Shown here piece after piece: positions 46,718 to 58,673 of a stretch of 64,000 nt of DNA. Location of the stretch: contig JAWQEG010000486.1 of NCBI GenBank assembly GCA_033782935.1, positions 1 through 64,000 on the forward strand, given 5' to 3'. The notes under the pieces were generated by a model that was not told the origin of the DNA, ran no database searches, and worked only from the letters and a program-made list of their open reading frames with translations. Position numbers and translations under genes: made by a program. Position 1 is the stretch's first letter. Every line of letters starts with the position of its first letter. The stretch comes from Petrolisthes cinctipes (lineage: Eukaryota > Arthropoda > Malacostraca > Decapoda > Porcellanidae).

Positions 46718-48176
46718 TGTAACGCTCCTTTTTATTTTTAATCAATGGATCTTTTTGAGTTACCCCTTTTTATATTTTTCTTGTCCATCCTCGAGTTGAA
46801 GGCACGGTCGAAGGAAAGGAAAACGTGATAGTAGTTATTACTGGAAATGTATAATGTTGTATATATGTAATATAGACATGTTAATTATTATAATAGGTAG
46901 GAAATTAATTATGTGTATGTATTTTGGGAAATGGGGTGATCAGAAGAACGTAGTAATAACCATGATGAAATACGTAACGAGTATTGCATCAGCTTATATG
47001 GAATTCAAACGAGTATAGTGGAGTCTTTAAAAACAATGTATGGTTTTTCCTGATTAGCAATAATGGGTAGTTAACTAACCTCCGAGACCACTTACCTGAC
47101 TCACCTTATCTCCTATCTATTTTAAAAACTCACTACAAAAGTAATTAGCAGCCCCAGAGGGTTATTGACGAAGTAATTTAATTGTTCCAATATTTCGTTG
47201 AGCGTGGGGAAGCCCATTCTCTCTCCAACCTCCCTCTTCGACAGGTACAGTTGAAAGCAGTCTGTGTTAACTATAATAATTAGTGGACTTAAAGTGCTAA
47301 TAATGTTCCATAACTAAAGAGTAAGTGTCTAATAAGTGCTTGATGTATTAAAATTAATAATTTGTCCTATGATGACAGTGATAAATTAAGATCGATTCTC
47401 TCTCCAAATTCCCTCTCGACAGGTGGTGTTCTGTGGTCCACGAGTCGTTCAAGTCAAAAGATATCTGGGAAAGCTAGTTCTTAGTGGTAGTTTCGATAGC
47501 CTTATTACGGTTCGGGGTCCATTACCTGCCGTGAGTGTTTATTTCTGTGTATTAATTTCCATGTGAATTTCTTTGTGATTCTAAGTTCGGTTCTAATTCT
47601 AAGTTTACGGTTCGGGGTACATTGCCTGCCGTGAGTGTTCATTTCTCTGTGATTAATTTATATGTGATTTTCTGTGCCATTCTTGATTAATTTATTTTCT
47701 TGTACGTGTGTTCTTGGTAGGATTAAGTTTAAGTTCTAAGTACAGTTCTGATTCTAATTTCTCAGTATAGTTCTGATTCTAATTTCTAAGTACAGTTCTG
47801 ATTCTAATTTCTAAGTACAGTTTTGGTTCTAATTTCTCAGTATAGTTCTGATTCTAATTCTAAGTATAGTTCTGCTTCTAATTCTAAGTAAAGTTATAAG
47901 GTTGATTCTGGTCATCATTGTTCTTATGTTTTTAGTTAATTCCAAGCTAAAGTTCTGCATAATTATCATTTATAGTAGGTTTTCATTAATATCGTGGGTG
48001 TGTAATAAATTCATTGGGAAAACTCTATAGACATATTAGTATATTTGCCCGCATTCCTGTATCATTCTCGATTCTCCTACCGCCTGGCCAGGACGAGGAA
48101 AGCTTAAAAAGATCCCAATATTTTTTTTTTGTGTGTTAACGCTCGTTAAATATCAATATATTTTCGAGTCGTTACA
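46718..48176 (+). repeat. 3' LTR (1,459 bases)
   Basis: Near-identical to 44088-45546. Visible differences include GCTAATAATG for GCTATTAATG, CAAATTCCC for CAAACTCCC, and a T-run near 48121. It is preceded by CTCCGGGGAATGGGCG, a weak polypurine tract. Confidence 0.92.
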
Positions 48177-49480
48177 GTCATACTGCTGTTCTTGAGCCTG
48201 TTTTGATTCTCTGTTTTTTTCAAGTTCACTAAGGAAAATATTCTCTCACACTCTGCATTAGATACTGCTGGTATGGTTAATAATGCTTTAGCAAGTTTGG
48301 AGATTAGTGGGTATTTCCCTGTGTGACATATTTTTGACCAAAACAATTCAGTATCAATGACAGCATTCTGTGAGCGAATATTCTCTGCATCATCACATAT
48401 CATTAGACACCTCCATTCATCTTTCACCTTTTGTTCATATTCCTCTCTAACAATTCCAGGAATCTTGGCCGTGATATTTGCAACAGACATATTACTTCCA
48501 CGTATAATTTCCTAAGGATCAAGGAAAGAACAGATATCAGAGAGAACTGTGTCACTGAGAGGTAAGCGCTGCTGAAGCTGAACGGCCAGTTCTACCAGAA
48601 ATTTAAGCAACCGCTCAAACATTTGATTGGTATTCTGCAAGTCCCTCTTACTGGCTGTTGTATCCAGTAGGAGTCTTGCAAACTTAATACCTCCATAGAT
48701 TTTGTTAGCTGGTAAATGGTAGGTCTGGTACTTTGGATCTATTTGTAACACTTGACTGACTGGTTCCTTGAGAGTACAGGGTTTGAAGAAACAACTGAGA
48801 ACCTGAACATAGAGCTGACGTGAGTCCTTTACTACACAATGTACCATGGAGTGAGAACTTTGGAAGATAGTACTAAATTTATCAGTCAGTGATAGAACAT
48901 ACTCCAAGAACTGAAAGTACAGATGGATTTGAAAACTTAGTGTAGAGAAAGTCAGGAGAAAACAAACAATCGGTCTTCAGGGTGGGCTAGCTGAAAGAAC
49001 GCCATATGCAAAACATTCCACTGTCCTAGGATCCTAGTAACACATGCACTTAGCGAGAGCCAACGAATGTCATTTAACTTCAGAATTATGTGTTACTGAG
49101 CTTACATAAACTCCTGAAAGTCTTTGAAGTCATGAAGCCTCTTACTGGAGTGACTGAAATAGGAGTTACATTCTCGTAATACTTGTTCAAGAGGCTTTGG
49201 CAACAGTTTAGTTGAATGACTAACTGCTAAGGAGAGTGAATGGCACACACATTTCACTGTTATGATACTGGGGTTCTTTTCCTTTAATCTACTGACAATG
49301 CTGTTGTTAGCTCCGAACATCACATTCGTTGTGTCAGCAGCAAAGCCAATACATTTTGACAAGTCCATGTTGCATAACTGCAGTTCTTCACAAAGTAATT
49401 TAAATAAGTCTTCAGCAGATTCGCCCTCTAATGCAGGTAATCCAAGAAGCCGGGTTACTACTTTCCCCTCAGCTGAGTCA
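48177..49480 (-). pseudogene. hAT transposase remnant, copy 2 (split by the LTR element)
   Basis: Same fragments as 35308-36640: 49445-49102, 48907-48512 and 48490-48178. The last codons of the dimerisation domain lie beyond the LTR element at 44087-44046. The in-frame TAG between CSFLDP and SVANIT (near 48510) is shared with copy 1. Slightly longer frames survive here than in copy 1 (for example through RLHDFKDFQEF). Confidence 0.75.
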
Positions 49481-50088
49481 TACAGCCGTTTTCTCAGTCG
49501 CTCGGACCACCCGCCCGAGCCTCATTTGCTCGCACCTGAGCGAGTTTTGGTTTTCTCAGTGGTGTTTCTGAGGCCGTCCGAGCCCTCTTCCCGACCACAT
49601 TATTGGAACACTCGGGCGCCCGGGCTCGGGAGCTATACCCCTCCCAGTGCTCGCTCGAGTCGGGCAGCCTGCACTATAAATAATCTCTATTCCATAATAA
49701 AGCATATTCTTTCCTCTTAAATCTGTCAGAAAAGTACCACTAAATTTTATTAACATGATATAATGCCTGTAATTAGTATATTTTTAGATATACCTAAGCA
49801 TTTACAAGAAGTTTGTGGTACCCTCACTAATTATAGCCAATATCAACAACAACATTCATCAGTCAGAAAGCCAGCACCAGCCAGGCCGTGTCAACCAAAT
49901 TCCAGTTGAATTCCTGCATCACCAGTTGAAAAACAATGGTAAATACTTACTGATTTCTATATATTTCATTCATGAGATGATGAGAGTACGATATTAAGTT
50001 ATTGTGATTTATTTATTTATGGTTATTGTGTACTGTAATATTTACAAAACATGCTTGAAATACTGTAACTATAAATCCACATTTTCAG

Positions 50089-50308
50089 GACCTTCTGCAC
50101 GAGATCTTTGCTGGAGTATTGGATGAGCTGGATGAGGAGGAGTTTCAGCCAAGAAGGTTACCCCGAATTGTGCCAAGGGACCGCAGTGACCCTATGGCAT
50201 ACCTAGCTGAACACGAATTTATTCAGAGATTCAGACTGTCTAAGGATGCTGTGAGGGACCTTCTTGAGGAAATCAGACCTCGTTTGCCCAGAGTAGCTAA
50301 TGGTAGAG
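50089..50308 (+). CDS. Harbinger-2 transposase, upstream exon
   Basis: Bounded by TTTTCAG/GACC and AGAG/GTAAGT. Encodes about 73 residues, DLLHEIFAGVLDELDEEEF through LPRVANGRG, with the N-terminal helices (EFIQRFRLSKDAVRDLL) that precede the HTH in HARBI1-like proteins. There is no ATG in the exon, so a 5' exon is needed; 49800-49935, ending at a GTAAAT donor, is a candidate. It is 99-100% like 40954-41173. Confidence 0.7.
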
Positions 50309-50899
50309 GTAAGTTAAGGGTATACATACTGGTATAGTTTAGCCACAGAACAGGGAACTACAATTTCCCTTATAAGGAAAAAACTACAATCTATGATAGA
50401 GCTATGTATGTTTTGTTTTTTTTGTTTTTTGCAGGTTTTCATACATAATTGTTCTATTCATTTTTACTTATAATATTGAGAGGAAATCATTTTTATACAT
50501 ATCCCTCAGCCAACAATCTTATGGGTAGGTGATGGAACCGAGGGTTTTGGGGTGGGGAAAAACGTATTATTTGGGATAATTGGCAAGGAATAAATGCCAA
50601 ATTATTGTAATTATTCCAACCTGACCTGACCTAACCTACACTGAAAAAATGAATAGAACAACAATAAATAGGTATGAAAATATATATATATATATATATA
50701 TAAAAGCAAAAAAATCAATACAGAGAATTCTCAGATATTTTGCTAAACTAGCATACATTTACTAAGTTAAAATATTGTTTACTTTTTAATTTACAGTATG
50801 TTTTGTCTGCAGTGCTACTCAGTTTATGATACTGTTTATTTATTGTGCATCCTTTTCATAAAAATTTAAGTAACTAATTTTTCTTCCATTGTCTTATAG

Positions 50900-51782
50900 G
50901 ATGCAGTACTGTATACCACAGTATCTTCTTGCTGCGCTGAGATACATGGCAACTGGAAACTTCCATATATCAATGGGGGATTGCCTGGAGATGTCCACAG
51001 CATCAGTGTGTCGGTCGTTAAAGAGAATAGCAACTGCTATTGCTCATTTGACTCCAAGATATATCAAGTTTCCTGGACAGAATGATACGCAGACGACTGT
51101 GGAGGCATTTCATATGATCGCAGGTGTGCCTGGAGTGATTGGATCCATAGACTGTAGCCATATAAAAATCCAGAGTCCAGGAGGTAATAATGTAGAGTTA
51201 TATCGTTGCAGAAAAGGATATATGTCTCTTAATGTTCAAGCTGTGTGTGATGCCTCTCTAAAATTTTCAAATATAGTAGCAACTTGGCCTGGATCAACCC
51301 ATGATGCCAGGATTTTTGACAACTCCAGGTTATACACCCAGCTAGAGAATGGGCAGTATAATGGCAGACATTTGTTAGGAGATGGTGGGTATGGGGCAAG
51401 CACCTTCCTCCTAACCCCTGTACTGAACCCTGTTCGGGAAGAGGATGTTAGATACAACAAAGCACATGCCTCAACAAGAAACACAATTGAAAGGGCCTTT
51501 GGAATTTTTAAAAGAAGATTTGCAGTAGTAAATATTCCCATGCGAACAAAGCTCCGAACGAGTAAAATAATAATAATGGCATGTGCTGTGTTGCATAATA
51601 TAGCAATATCTCGGCGGGTTCCCGTCTTGAACGACCAGGGGATGGAGGAAGAACATTTGCCCATAGGTGAAGAGGAGGAGGAAGTTGAAAATATACCTCC
51701 AGATGCCCATAATAATAATGCAGATGGTGTAGATGGTAGCCAGTATAGAAAGGCCTTCATACAAAGATGGTTTACCCAGTGA
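50900..51782 (+). CDS. Harbinger-2 transposase, catalytic exon (HARBI1-like)
   Basis: An uninterrupted frame of about 293 residues after an acceptor at 50898-50899 to TGA 51780-51782. The HTH region (YLLAALRYMATGNF, ASVCRSLKRIATAI) is followed by the DDE nuclease: Asp in GVIGSIDCSHI, LNVQAVCDASLKF, WPGSTHDARIF, Asp in LLGDGGYGAS, LLTPVLNP and Glu in NTIERAFGIFKRRF, then a C-terminal helix block (IIIMACAVLHNIA) and an acidic tail. All catalytic residues remain. Exon 1 leaves one base and this frame needs two, so as read the splice would shift frame; a different splice site or a one-base indel must be involved. Confidence 0.85.
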
Positions 51783-54262
51783 AAGCATGAGTCTCGATAG
51801 GTTGTACACCAGTATAGATTCACCGTAAAGTAAAGTAAAAAACAATGTAAAAAATGTTACAAGTATACATGTGAAATGCACTTGATTAAATTTTGTGTAA
51901 AATGCTATGATAACAGGTCTAATCAATGAATTTTGAGAATTATTATGCTTACTGGTACATTGATATTTAATTTATGTAGTATTAATATCTCTCTACTGTG
52001 ATTTTTCTTTACAGACTAATGGAGTGAAGCCTGCATAGTGTATTACTGTATGATAACTATATACATTTTTCTTTACAGACAGTGGCAGTGAGATTGTATA
52101 GTTTACTATATACAGTACTGTGTTACTGTATGATTTTTTTGGTATTTTTCTTTACAGATTAAGGCTGTGAGCCTCCATGGATTATGTAAATGCTATATTA
52201 CAGTACTATAAGTAGGTTTTGCACAACATAAACAATCATACGTAGCACCCTGAGTTAACGGTACTACTTCAACTAAGGGCCATATTCCATAACGATGGTG
52301 GTGTGTATGAAGACATGGTACTAATACGATGACTCCATTGACATAACATAGCCATCGTACTGCTACCACATCATCGTACACACCACCAATGTTCTCGAGT
52401 ATGGCTCTATAGCCTGTGAGGGGTGTAGGTCACTGAGGGCCTCATTCATTGGTGCCACTGTTCGGGAATGACTTCTTTTTTACTATTTTTTAGTACCACA
52501 TGGTGCTAGTGGTGAGGGGTAGCTCCCAACTGGGACTGCAGTGTACAAGCAGAACCTAGGGCTATTTGTGTGCTTCCTTCCTCAAGCCTGGGTCCTATGA
52601 TGGTTCTTGCCCCACCCTTCAAACCTAACTACGTACACACCACACAAGCACATGCAGGACCTCGAGTTAACGGTACTACTTCCACTAGCAGCCTGTGACG
52701 GGTCAAGGTCACTGAGGGTCTCAGTCAAAAGTGTCATGCTCGGGAATGATGTCTTCATGTGGCATTTTTTGTTTAATTTTGTTTAGTACCACGTGGCACC
52801 AGAGACTAGAGGCAGTTCACCGAACTGCAGTGGATAAGTGGAGCTTAGGCCTATTTGTGTGCTTCCTTCCTCAAGTCTGGGTCCTGATGGCTTTCACCCC
52901 ACCCCACAAACCTAAACTGCATACACATACCTACAACACTGACGATGCCTCTTGGGTTGTCAAGAGGCCTAACTAACTTAACTAACCAAACACACATGCA
53001 CACTTGATAGTATACTGTCCCTACAGTATACAGTATAACCTATATCCTGCCTGTTCTATCTTCACATCACTAATGTGCACTGCATCTTCATATCTGTTTT
53101 TTCCCGACTGACTCTTGGGCTTACTTAGTCACTTCTCACTGAAACTTTCAACTAATAACACATAGCTCTACATAGAAACACAACTTATCCTAAGACTGTG
53201 TCAAATAGAACGTTTAGGGTTGATCTGCCAAGTAGGATTCATTGGTTAGAACTTTTCTGTATATAATTTACCACCAATATCCTTTTTCCTTGCCATTTTG
53301 ACTTCATTTATCCACTATTCTTGTACCTCTATTGTTCATTTTGACAGTCCACTACCGTACTTCTCGACTGCCTTTCACACTTATTTTTGTAAATGATTCA
53401 GTATTATAATATTAGTCATATATTGAATTGTATTGTGTTCACCTTTTATAATTCATTAACGTAAATCTATTTCGTATAACTATACTCGTTCAACAAATAA
53501 AATCTTTGGTAAAGCTTTACAAGTGGACAATACACCTAACCTAACTACTAACCTATCTCTGGTTGTGTATTGTCCACTTACCAAGTTATACCAAACCACT
53601 TTCTAAAGGGTGGAGGTTGGGGAAAGTGGTTGGTGGGATACAAGTGAGTTGGGTTCTTGTCCCGTATCCTGGTAACACACAATTTCTTAAAATTAGTGTG
53701 GCTGAAACTCACATATAATATGTCCATATTTCAGAAGGATCCCTCCCCAAAGCAGTTTTGGGACGAAATATTATCAGATTTACAAATAAATAAATAAATA
53801 AATAAATAACCCATTTTGTGTGGTCAATAAATGCCTCTATATTATACTTTACATGCAAGTCTGCATACTAGCATTCATACTCTATAAATTATATTTTACA
53901 TGCAAGTCTGCATACTAGCATTCATACTCTTTAAATGAAGAATCAGTTATTACAAGTATCTATTTTATTAAGGTATAAAACTTATACATTATAATATTCT
54001 GGATATTGAACGGTATATATGAATACAAATCCCAATAAATAAAATGCTATGAAAATATATATTTGCATTTTCTAATTGACCAAAAACAAAAAAAAACTAT
54101 GGTCATGCCAGCTGACTCTGACCTTCAAATTATCATATTCTGGCAACACTTTAATGGTAAAGAAAAATAATTTTGTGTTGCCAAGATACCATGATTTAAG
54201 GGTCAAAGTTGGCTGCCACAACTATAGCTTTAGAACAGCAGAAGTTTTATTAAAATATACAT
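51783..54262. other. Non-coding part of Harbinger-2 with diverged direct repeats
   Basis: 52411-52655 and 52689-52945 are about 250-base diverged repeats (AGCCTGTGA-GGGT, CACTGAGGG-CTCA, GGGCTATTTGTGTGCTTCCT, CTGGGTCC). CGAGTTAACGGTACTACTTC lies ahead of both. A 46-base tandem pair (TTTACATGCAAGTCTGCATA) lies at 53848-53930, and (AAAT)n at 53786-53808. No coding signal. Confidence 0.65.
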
Positions 54263-54774
54263 TTACTCTATGTCAGCACAATTTAGGCTATCACGCACTT
54301 CTTTGATGGTGTTGTTCATATCCTGTATGCTACTATTCATTTCATGTACACCATCACTCAGTTTTGATAACACAGCTGCAATACTACCAAGAGCATTGGT
54401 AATGCCTTCCCCGGATTGGGATAGCTCCTTTGATATGGTTGTGGTAATCTCTGATACCGTAGTAGAGAGTTCTGATTTTAAATTGCGCATAAATTTCTCT
54501 GATTCTGCCACCATCTTGTCAGATAATTTTTTTCCGAAAATCTAATTGTTCAACTCTTGCCTTCTTTGTGAACTCTTTCTCTCTCTCAACTTTTCTTTTA
54601 ATACATTTTCTTCCTTTACCTTTAAACTGTACAGTTTTTAGTTTTAGAGATGTTTGAGAATACTGGTACTGAGTATTATCAGAACTACTACCAGCCTCCA
54701 CTTCAGAGGGTGTGCTCGAACTCGATCTTTGTGATACTTTTTCCCAACTATCATTATTGACAAAGAGCTGCCTA

Positions 54775-54940
54775 GATGAGGCCGGAAGCTGCTGTGATGA
54801 GGCCGGAAGCTGCTGCAGTGAGGCCGGAAGCTGCTGCAGTGAGGCCGGAAGCTGCTGCAATGAGGCCGGAAGCTGCTGCAATGAGGCCGGAAGCTGCTGC
54901 GATGAGGCCGGAAGCTGCTGCGATGAGGATGGAAGCAGAG
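54775..54940 (-). repeat. 21-base coding tandem repeat
   Basis: Eight copies of GAGGCCGGAAGCTGCTGC plus a variable triplet keep the reading frame and encode QQLPAS(S/L). The same repeats create long chance frames on the plus strand. Confidence 0.9.
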
Positions 54941-55189
54941 ATGAGGCTGCAAGCTGAGTTGATGGCTTGTGTACTCTTATACGTTGCAGTCTTATGGATG
55001 ATTGTTTGAATAGAGGAAGATCCACCTGGCTCGATGCGAATGGCTCGATTATGCTGCAGTGATCTGTATCTTCCACGAAACCATCAACTATACCTGTAAA
55101 TGCATTAAGCTACATAAGTATCCAGACAAATCCCTTCCAAATCACTCATAACTTTCAATAATATAAATATTCCCTTATCAAGTATTAAT

Positions 55190-55830
55190 ATCCTTGGTGT
55201 ATCCCTCAGTGCTAACCTCAGATGGACATCCTATGTTCATTCAATTGCTACAAAAGGCCTCACAAAAGTTAAGTCTTCTCTACAGAATTCGTGAATTTTT
55301 CACTGACGAGCAGTTAGCTGTAATATGTAAGAGTGATGTTGGTTCTCAGATGAAATAATGCTTACCACTATGGAGTGGATGTGGGGAGGTGGTACTTAGG
55401 CAATTAGATAAAATTCAAAATAAAGCTGTACAAATTATCAATAACCCTCTAATCACAAATGAATTCCCTCCCTTACACATCCAAAAAAATTTTGCATCCC
55501 TTGCCTTATTTTATAGATATTATCATGGTACATGTTTGGATGAGCTTGCCCTAATTGTACCACCTCAACACATCCTTCCCCGTGGTAATGGTGAAAAAGG
55601 GGTGCCACAGAAAGGATTATATAAATGATTGAGAACCACTTTGCTAGAGACTATCACTTTGCAATCTCTCCTCCCCACTGTAGAACTACTGCTTATCCAG
55701 AACTCATTTATTCCCAGAACCACATCGTTATGGAATGCACTTCCTCAAAACTGCTTTCCACCAGTTTATAATCCTCTGGCATTTAAATCCAACTGTTACA
55801 GACATTATATGAATAAAGGATGCCAATAGG
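55190..55830 (+). pseudogene. LINE reverse transcriptase C-terminal fragment
   Basis: Across two frames: NILGVSLSANLRWTSYVHSI near 55190, then, after slips and stops, LDKIQNKAVQIINNPLI, LASLALFYRYYHGTCLDEL, and finally SFIPRTTSLWNALPQNCFP with LAFKSNCYRHY to TAG 55827-55829. This is the usual order at the C-terminal end of jockey/I-like LINE polymerases. It is inserted in an intron of the Myb-like gene, on the opposite strand. Confidence 0.8.
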
Positions 55831-56330
55831 CACATGGGCTTTGTTTTCAATATTATTATTTTCCCTTCTTTCTGATAAAAAAAATATATAAAAAGCTTCT
55901 TTCAGCCGAAACAAAAATTGGCACAGTCTGGCCCTGCTTGTGAATTGTGTTTGGGCAGTGCAGTAAATATAAGAATGAAATTCCTAGAGTATACAGTATT
56001 CAAAATACACAGAACTGACCAATACAGGACCTATCAACTTTTCACATATGATTTGATGTATGTGGTGAAATATTATACTTAAATGTAATGCAACTATTAA
56101 AATTTGTATCCTTACTACAGTCTTCACTATCCTGTTGAGGGTCATCTTCATCATTTTCCAAGAACTGAGACACGCACGAACTCTCAAAAATTTCGTGTGG
56201 TAGAAGCAGTAAATCAGGGATGATGTCCTGAACAATTTTCTGTAGATCATCCAGCTTGGGCGGTGTTGGAGGAGCTCCGCCGCCAGTTCGGTTAAGTTTC
56301 TACACGTAGTCTGCATGATCTTTTTTCATT

Positions 56331-57293
56331 CTGTGAATGAGAAGACAATCCATATAGAGAAATGACAAGAATTTAGGAAGGATAAAAGTATGGAATCACA
56401 CATCCATCCATTTGTGGTATTTTTGGGAAGGAATCATTATTGAATGTGTGTGTGTCTTTTTTTTTTTTAAGAACTGCTTGTGGGAAATTATGTATTTTGT
56501 TTCTTCTGCCACCCTTCTACTCGTACAATCTTGTGGTATAGCCTGGGTAATTAGGGGTTTGGGGTTGGGGAAAATACAGAAATTAGGGATAACCTAGCCT
56601 TAACCTAATCTGGACCTAACCTTGGCATTCTTCGGTACGGACCAAATGATATCTGCTGATCAGGAGATACATTTATGACCCATTTTATTGCTTAAGTGAG
56701 CAAGACCAACAACTAAAACCTTCATGACAATATAGTGCATAATGTGAAGTATAAGTTTACCAATTTTCATTTAAATACATGAGGTGGCATGATTCCTGAG
56801 ATTATCCTATAAATTTAGTAAATTTATATCAGCAAGTAAGATCATGCATGAAGAATTATAAATCTTGGAACTTACTCATGCATTGTTAATCAGAAAAACC
56901 ATTTGGGCCTCTTGTGAAACTCCATCTGAGACCTAATATGTGCCAGCTATGAAAAATATCACATGTATCTAGTAGCATTTCTTGCAAAAATAGAATAGGT
57001 ACATTCTCAAAAAATAAAATAAAAATATATTTCTACATAATAACTCTTACAACCAACAAAACAAGCAGAGGTTGGTGCAATATTACCTTTAGGCTGCATG
57101 AATTAACTTACAATTACAATTGGGACAAAGTATGGGGTTGCATTTGGTACTGGTAGGCCAGTGTGTCTGTTAACTCACCTGGTTGGTTACCCCACAGCAT
57201 CATTTATCTTAAGGCAAGGACAATTATATAGAACAACATATAAAAGAAACAGAATAACTATATAACTGTGCTCTTATGATAAATTAGACTTAC
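56331..57293. other. Intron 1 of the Myb-like gene
   Basis: Non-coding between donor 57293 and acceptor 56331 on the minus strand. 56540-56620 (GGGGTTTGGGGTTGGGG, CTAACCTTGG) resembles intron 1 of the transposase near 41400 and 50540. Confidence 0.55.
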
Positions 57294-57660
57294 TTTCTTC
57301 GAATCCATTCCCATGCTCTTTTCAGCTGCTTCTCCGTCTTCCTCTCACACATGGAGAAGTGGATGTTGTATAGCTTTTCTACCTCCTCCCATGCCTTTTT
57401 CCTCAGAAAAATAGCATCGTGTTCCCCTTCTTTTGAATTTATAACTGGATGCTGCTTAATTAGAGTAGCAAGATACAACTTCTGCTCGTAGCTCAAAGGT
57501 ACACCTCCCGTCGCCATGGTGGTTTGTTTACGTCTGGCCTGTAAAGTATTACCAACCACCGCAGGCTGCCCGAGCAATGTTGCCAACCCTCACCAGTCGA
57601 CTCGGGCGCTGGTATACGAGGCTCGGAGAGCTCTCGGACTGACTGAGAAATCGATTATTG

Positions 57661-58673
57661 GTATAGTGAAACCAGCACAGCTGGATTTGCTATAGAATAC
57701 ACCCCTTCTCCAGCCCAGGCCCCGTATAGGCATAATCTGGGTTAGAAGGGTCTATTCCGTGACGATCATCAGAAGTAAATTAAAATTCAAATCTGGCGCT
57801 GTACTGATAGTGGAGCCACCTGGTGGTGGCGTGATGAGGTATTAAGCCCGCTCCCCGCTCGGAGGCAATCGGCCACTCTGTCGCGGAACACGTACCTGTC
57901 AACATCTATGCTCCTCGCTGCTACGCTATGGTATTGTGTCACGTGTTCCTGCTATCGTTTCTTTTGTGTTCTAGTGGCTGGCCTGCTTTGCAGATGTGTT
58001 GTGTGTGTGTGTGTTTTAGGAGTGATAGGGTGTTATTTTGTTTTTTTTTTCTTTTTCTAGGGCTGATTCATGTCTTCTCCCTAGGCGAAGGGGGCTCTTT
58101 TGGGCCTCCTTTCTCGGAGTTTTTCTCCTCCTTTCCCCCTCTCACCATTCCTCCTGCCACTAGTACATTTATTTGGTGTATTTCCTCAGGGTTTCTAGGT
58201 TTTTAAGCGAGGTTAGCGGCCCTTGCCTCCCCACGTAGTGTGTGTGTGGGGGCTTGTCAGCCCCATCTTGCCTTCCCCGAGTATTGTGTGAGCCCTCACG
58301 GTTGGGGGGGAGTGAGAATTGTGCCCGGGTTCTCACTTCCTCTCCCGTGCGGGGTTTTTAGTGTGTTTTGTGTTTTTCCACTGTATTTTCCTGGGTTTTT
58401 GCAACTCAGGCTTCCGGGCCCCCTCCTTCAGGATCCTTCAGACCGGGGGGTCTGTTTCCCCGCTCCATCTGGCGGGGTTGTTTACTGGTTTTACGGGGTT
58501 TTTCCCTGGCGGGTGCGAGTGGGGTTGTGGTGTTGTGTTTCCTGGTACCCCGGGTGCAGCGGGCTACTTCTCCCGCGCTACTTCTCTCCATGTTTGATGT
58601 TTTCCCGTGTTTTACAGTGTTCCAGTGATTGCACGTGCTAACCCATGTTTGTGTATTCTTTTTTCTCCCTCAG
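57661..58673 (+). promoter_or_regulatory. Boundary and 5' leader of the DIRS element
   Basis: Base composition turns GC-rich near 57830. The region is free of conserved frames, with T-rich tracts (58040-58060) and many GT/TG runs. It ends in a strong acceptor (TTTTCTCCCTCAG at 58661-58673) preceded by a branch-like GTGCTAAC at 58636-58643, so a 5' leader intron is likely. The left terminal repeat of the element could not be delimited. Confidence 0.4.

Larger units (their letters stand above)
44088..48176 (+). mobile_element. Internally deleted LTR retrotransposon with 1,459-base LTRs
   Basis: LTRs 44088-45546 and 46718-48176 begin TGTAACGCTCC and end GAGTCGTTACA. They are equal in length and differ at about four positions by eye. 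GTCA flanks both sides (44084-44087 and 48177-48180), and unit 1 near 35357 shows the single GTCA. The internal region is only 1,171 bases: primer-binding site, an integrase scrap and a G-rich tract before the 3' LTR. Gag, protease, RT and RNase H are gone, so any movement needed proteins from a full relative. Confidence 0.93.
54263..57517 (-). pseudogene. Harbinger-2 Myb/SANT-like accessory protein, three exons
   Basis: Exon 1 (57517-57294): 74 codons from ATG, MATGGVPLSYEQKLYLATLI through KQLKRAWEWIRRK, a Myb/SANT-like DNA-binding domain; donor GTAAGT. Exon 2 (56330-56116): a TAG at 56302-56300, then LNRTGGGAPPTPPKLDDLQ and an acidic region. Exon 3 (55093-54263): eight or nine 7-residue QQLPAS(S/L) repeats, a basic segment, then a coiled-coil-like tail (VAESEKFMRNLKSELSTTVS). 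Splice phases agree at both introns. In Harbingers this protein binds element ends and helps the transposase enter the nucleus. The TAG and a slip in an A-run near 54525 break it. The LINE at 55190-55830 lies in intron 2. Confidence 0.75.
49495..57660 (+). mobile_element. PIF/Harbinger transposon, about 8.1 kb (Harbinger-2)
   Basis: The left terminal region (TTTTCTCAGTCGCTCGGACC, CCCGAGCCTC, GAGTCGGGCAGCCTGC at 49489-49675) is mirrored at the right in reverse (TTTCTCAGTCAGTCCGAGAG, CCGAGCCTCG, GCTCGGGCAGCCTGC at 57650-57555), giving imperfect inverted repeats of about 100-180 bases. Between them are a plus-strand transposase and a minus-strand Myb-like gene, the classic convergent two-gene layout of the superfamily. 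A three-base target duplication could not be fixed. A LINE fragment (55190-55830) and local repeats have lengthened it. Confidence 0.75.

Noticed and set aside
54644..54952. Cys-, Glu- or Ser-rich repeat proteins from other frames
   Set aside because: Shadows of the 21-base repeat in exon 3 of the Myb-like gene; only the QQLPAS frame is joined to the upstream exons in phase.
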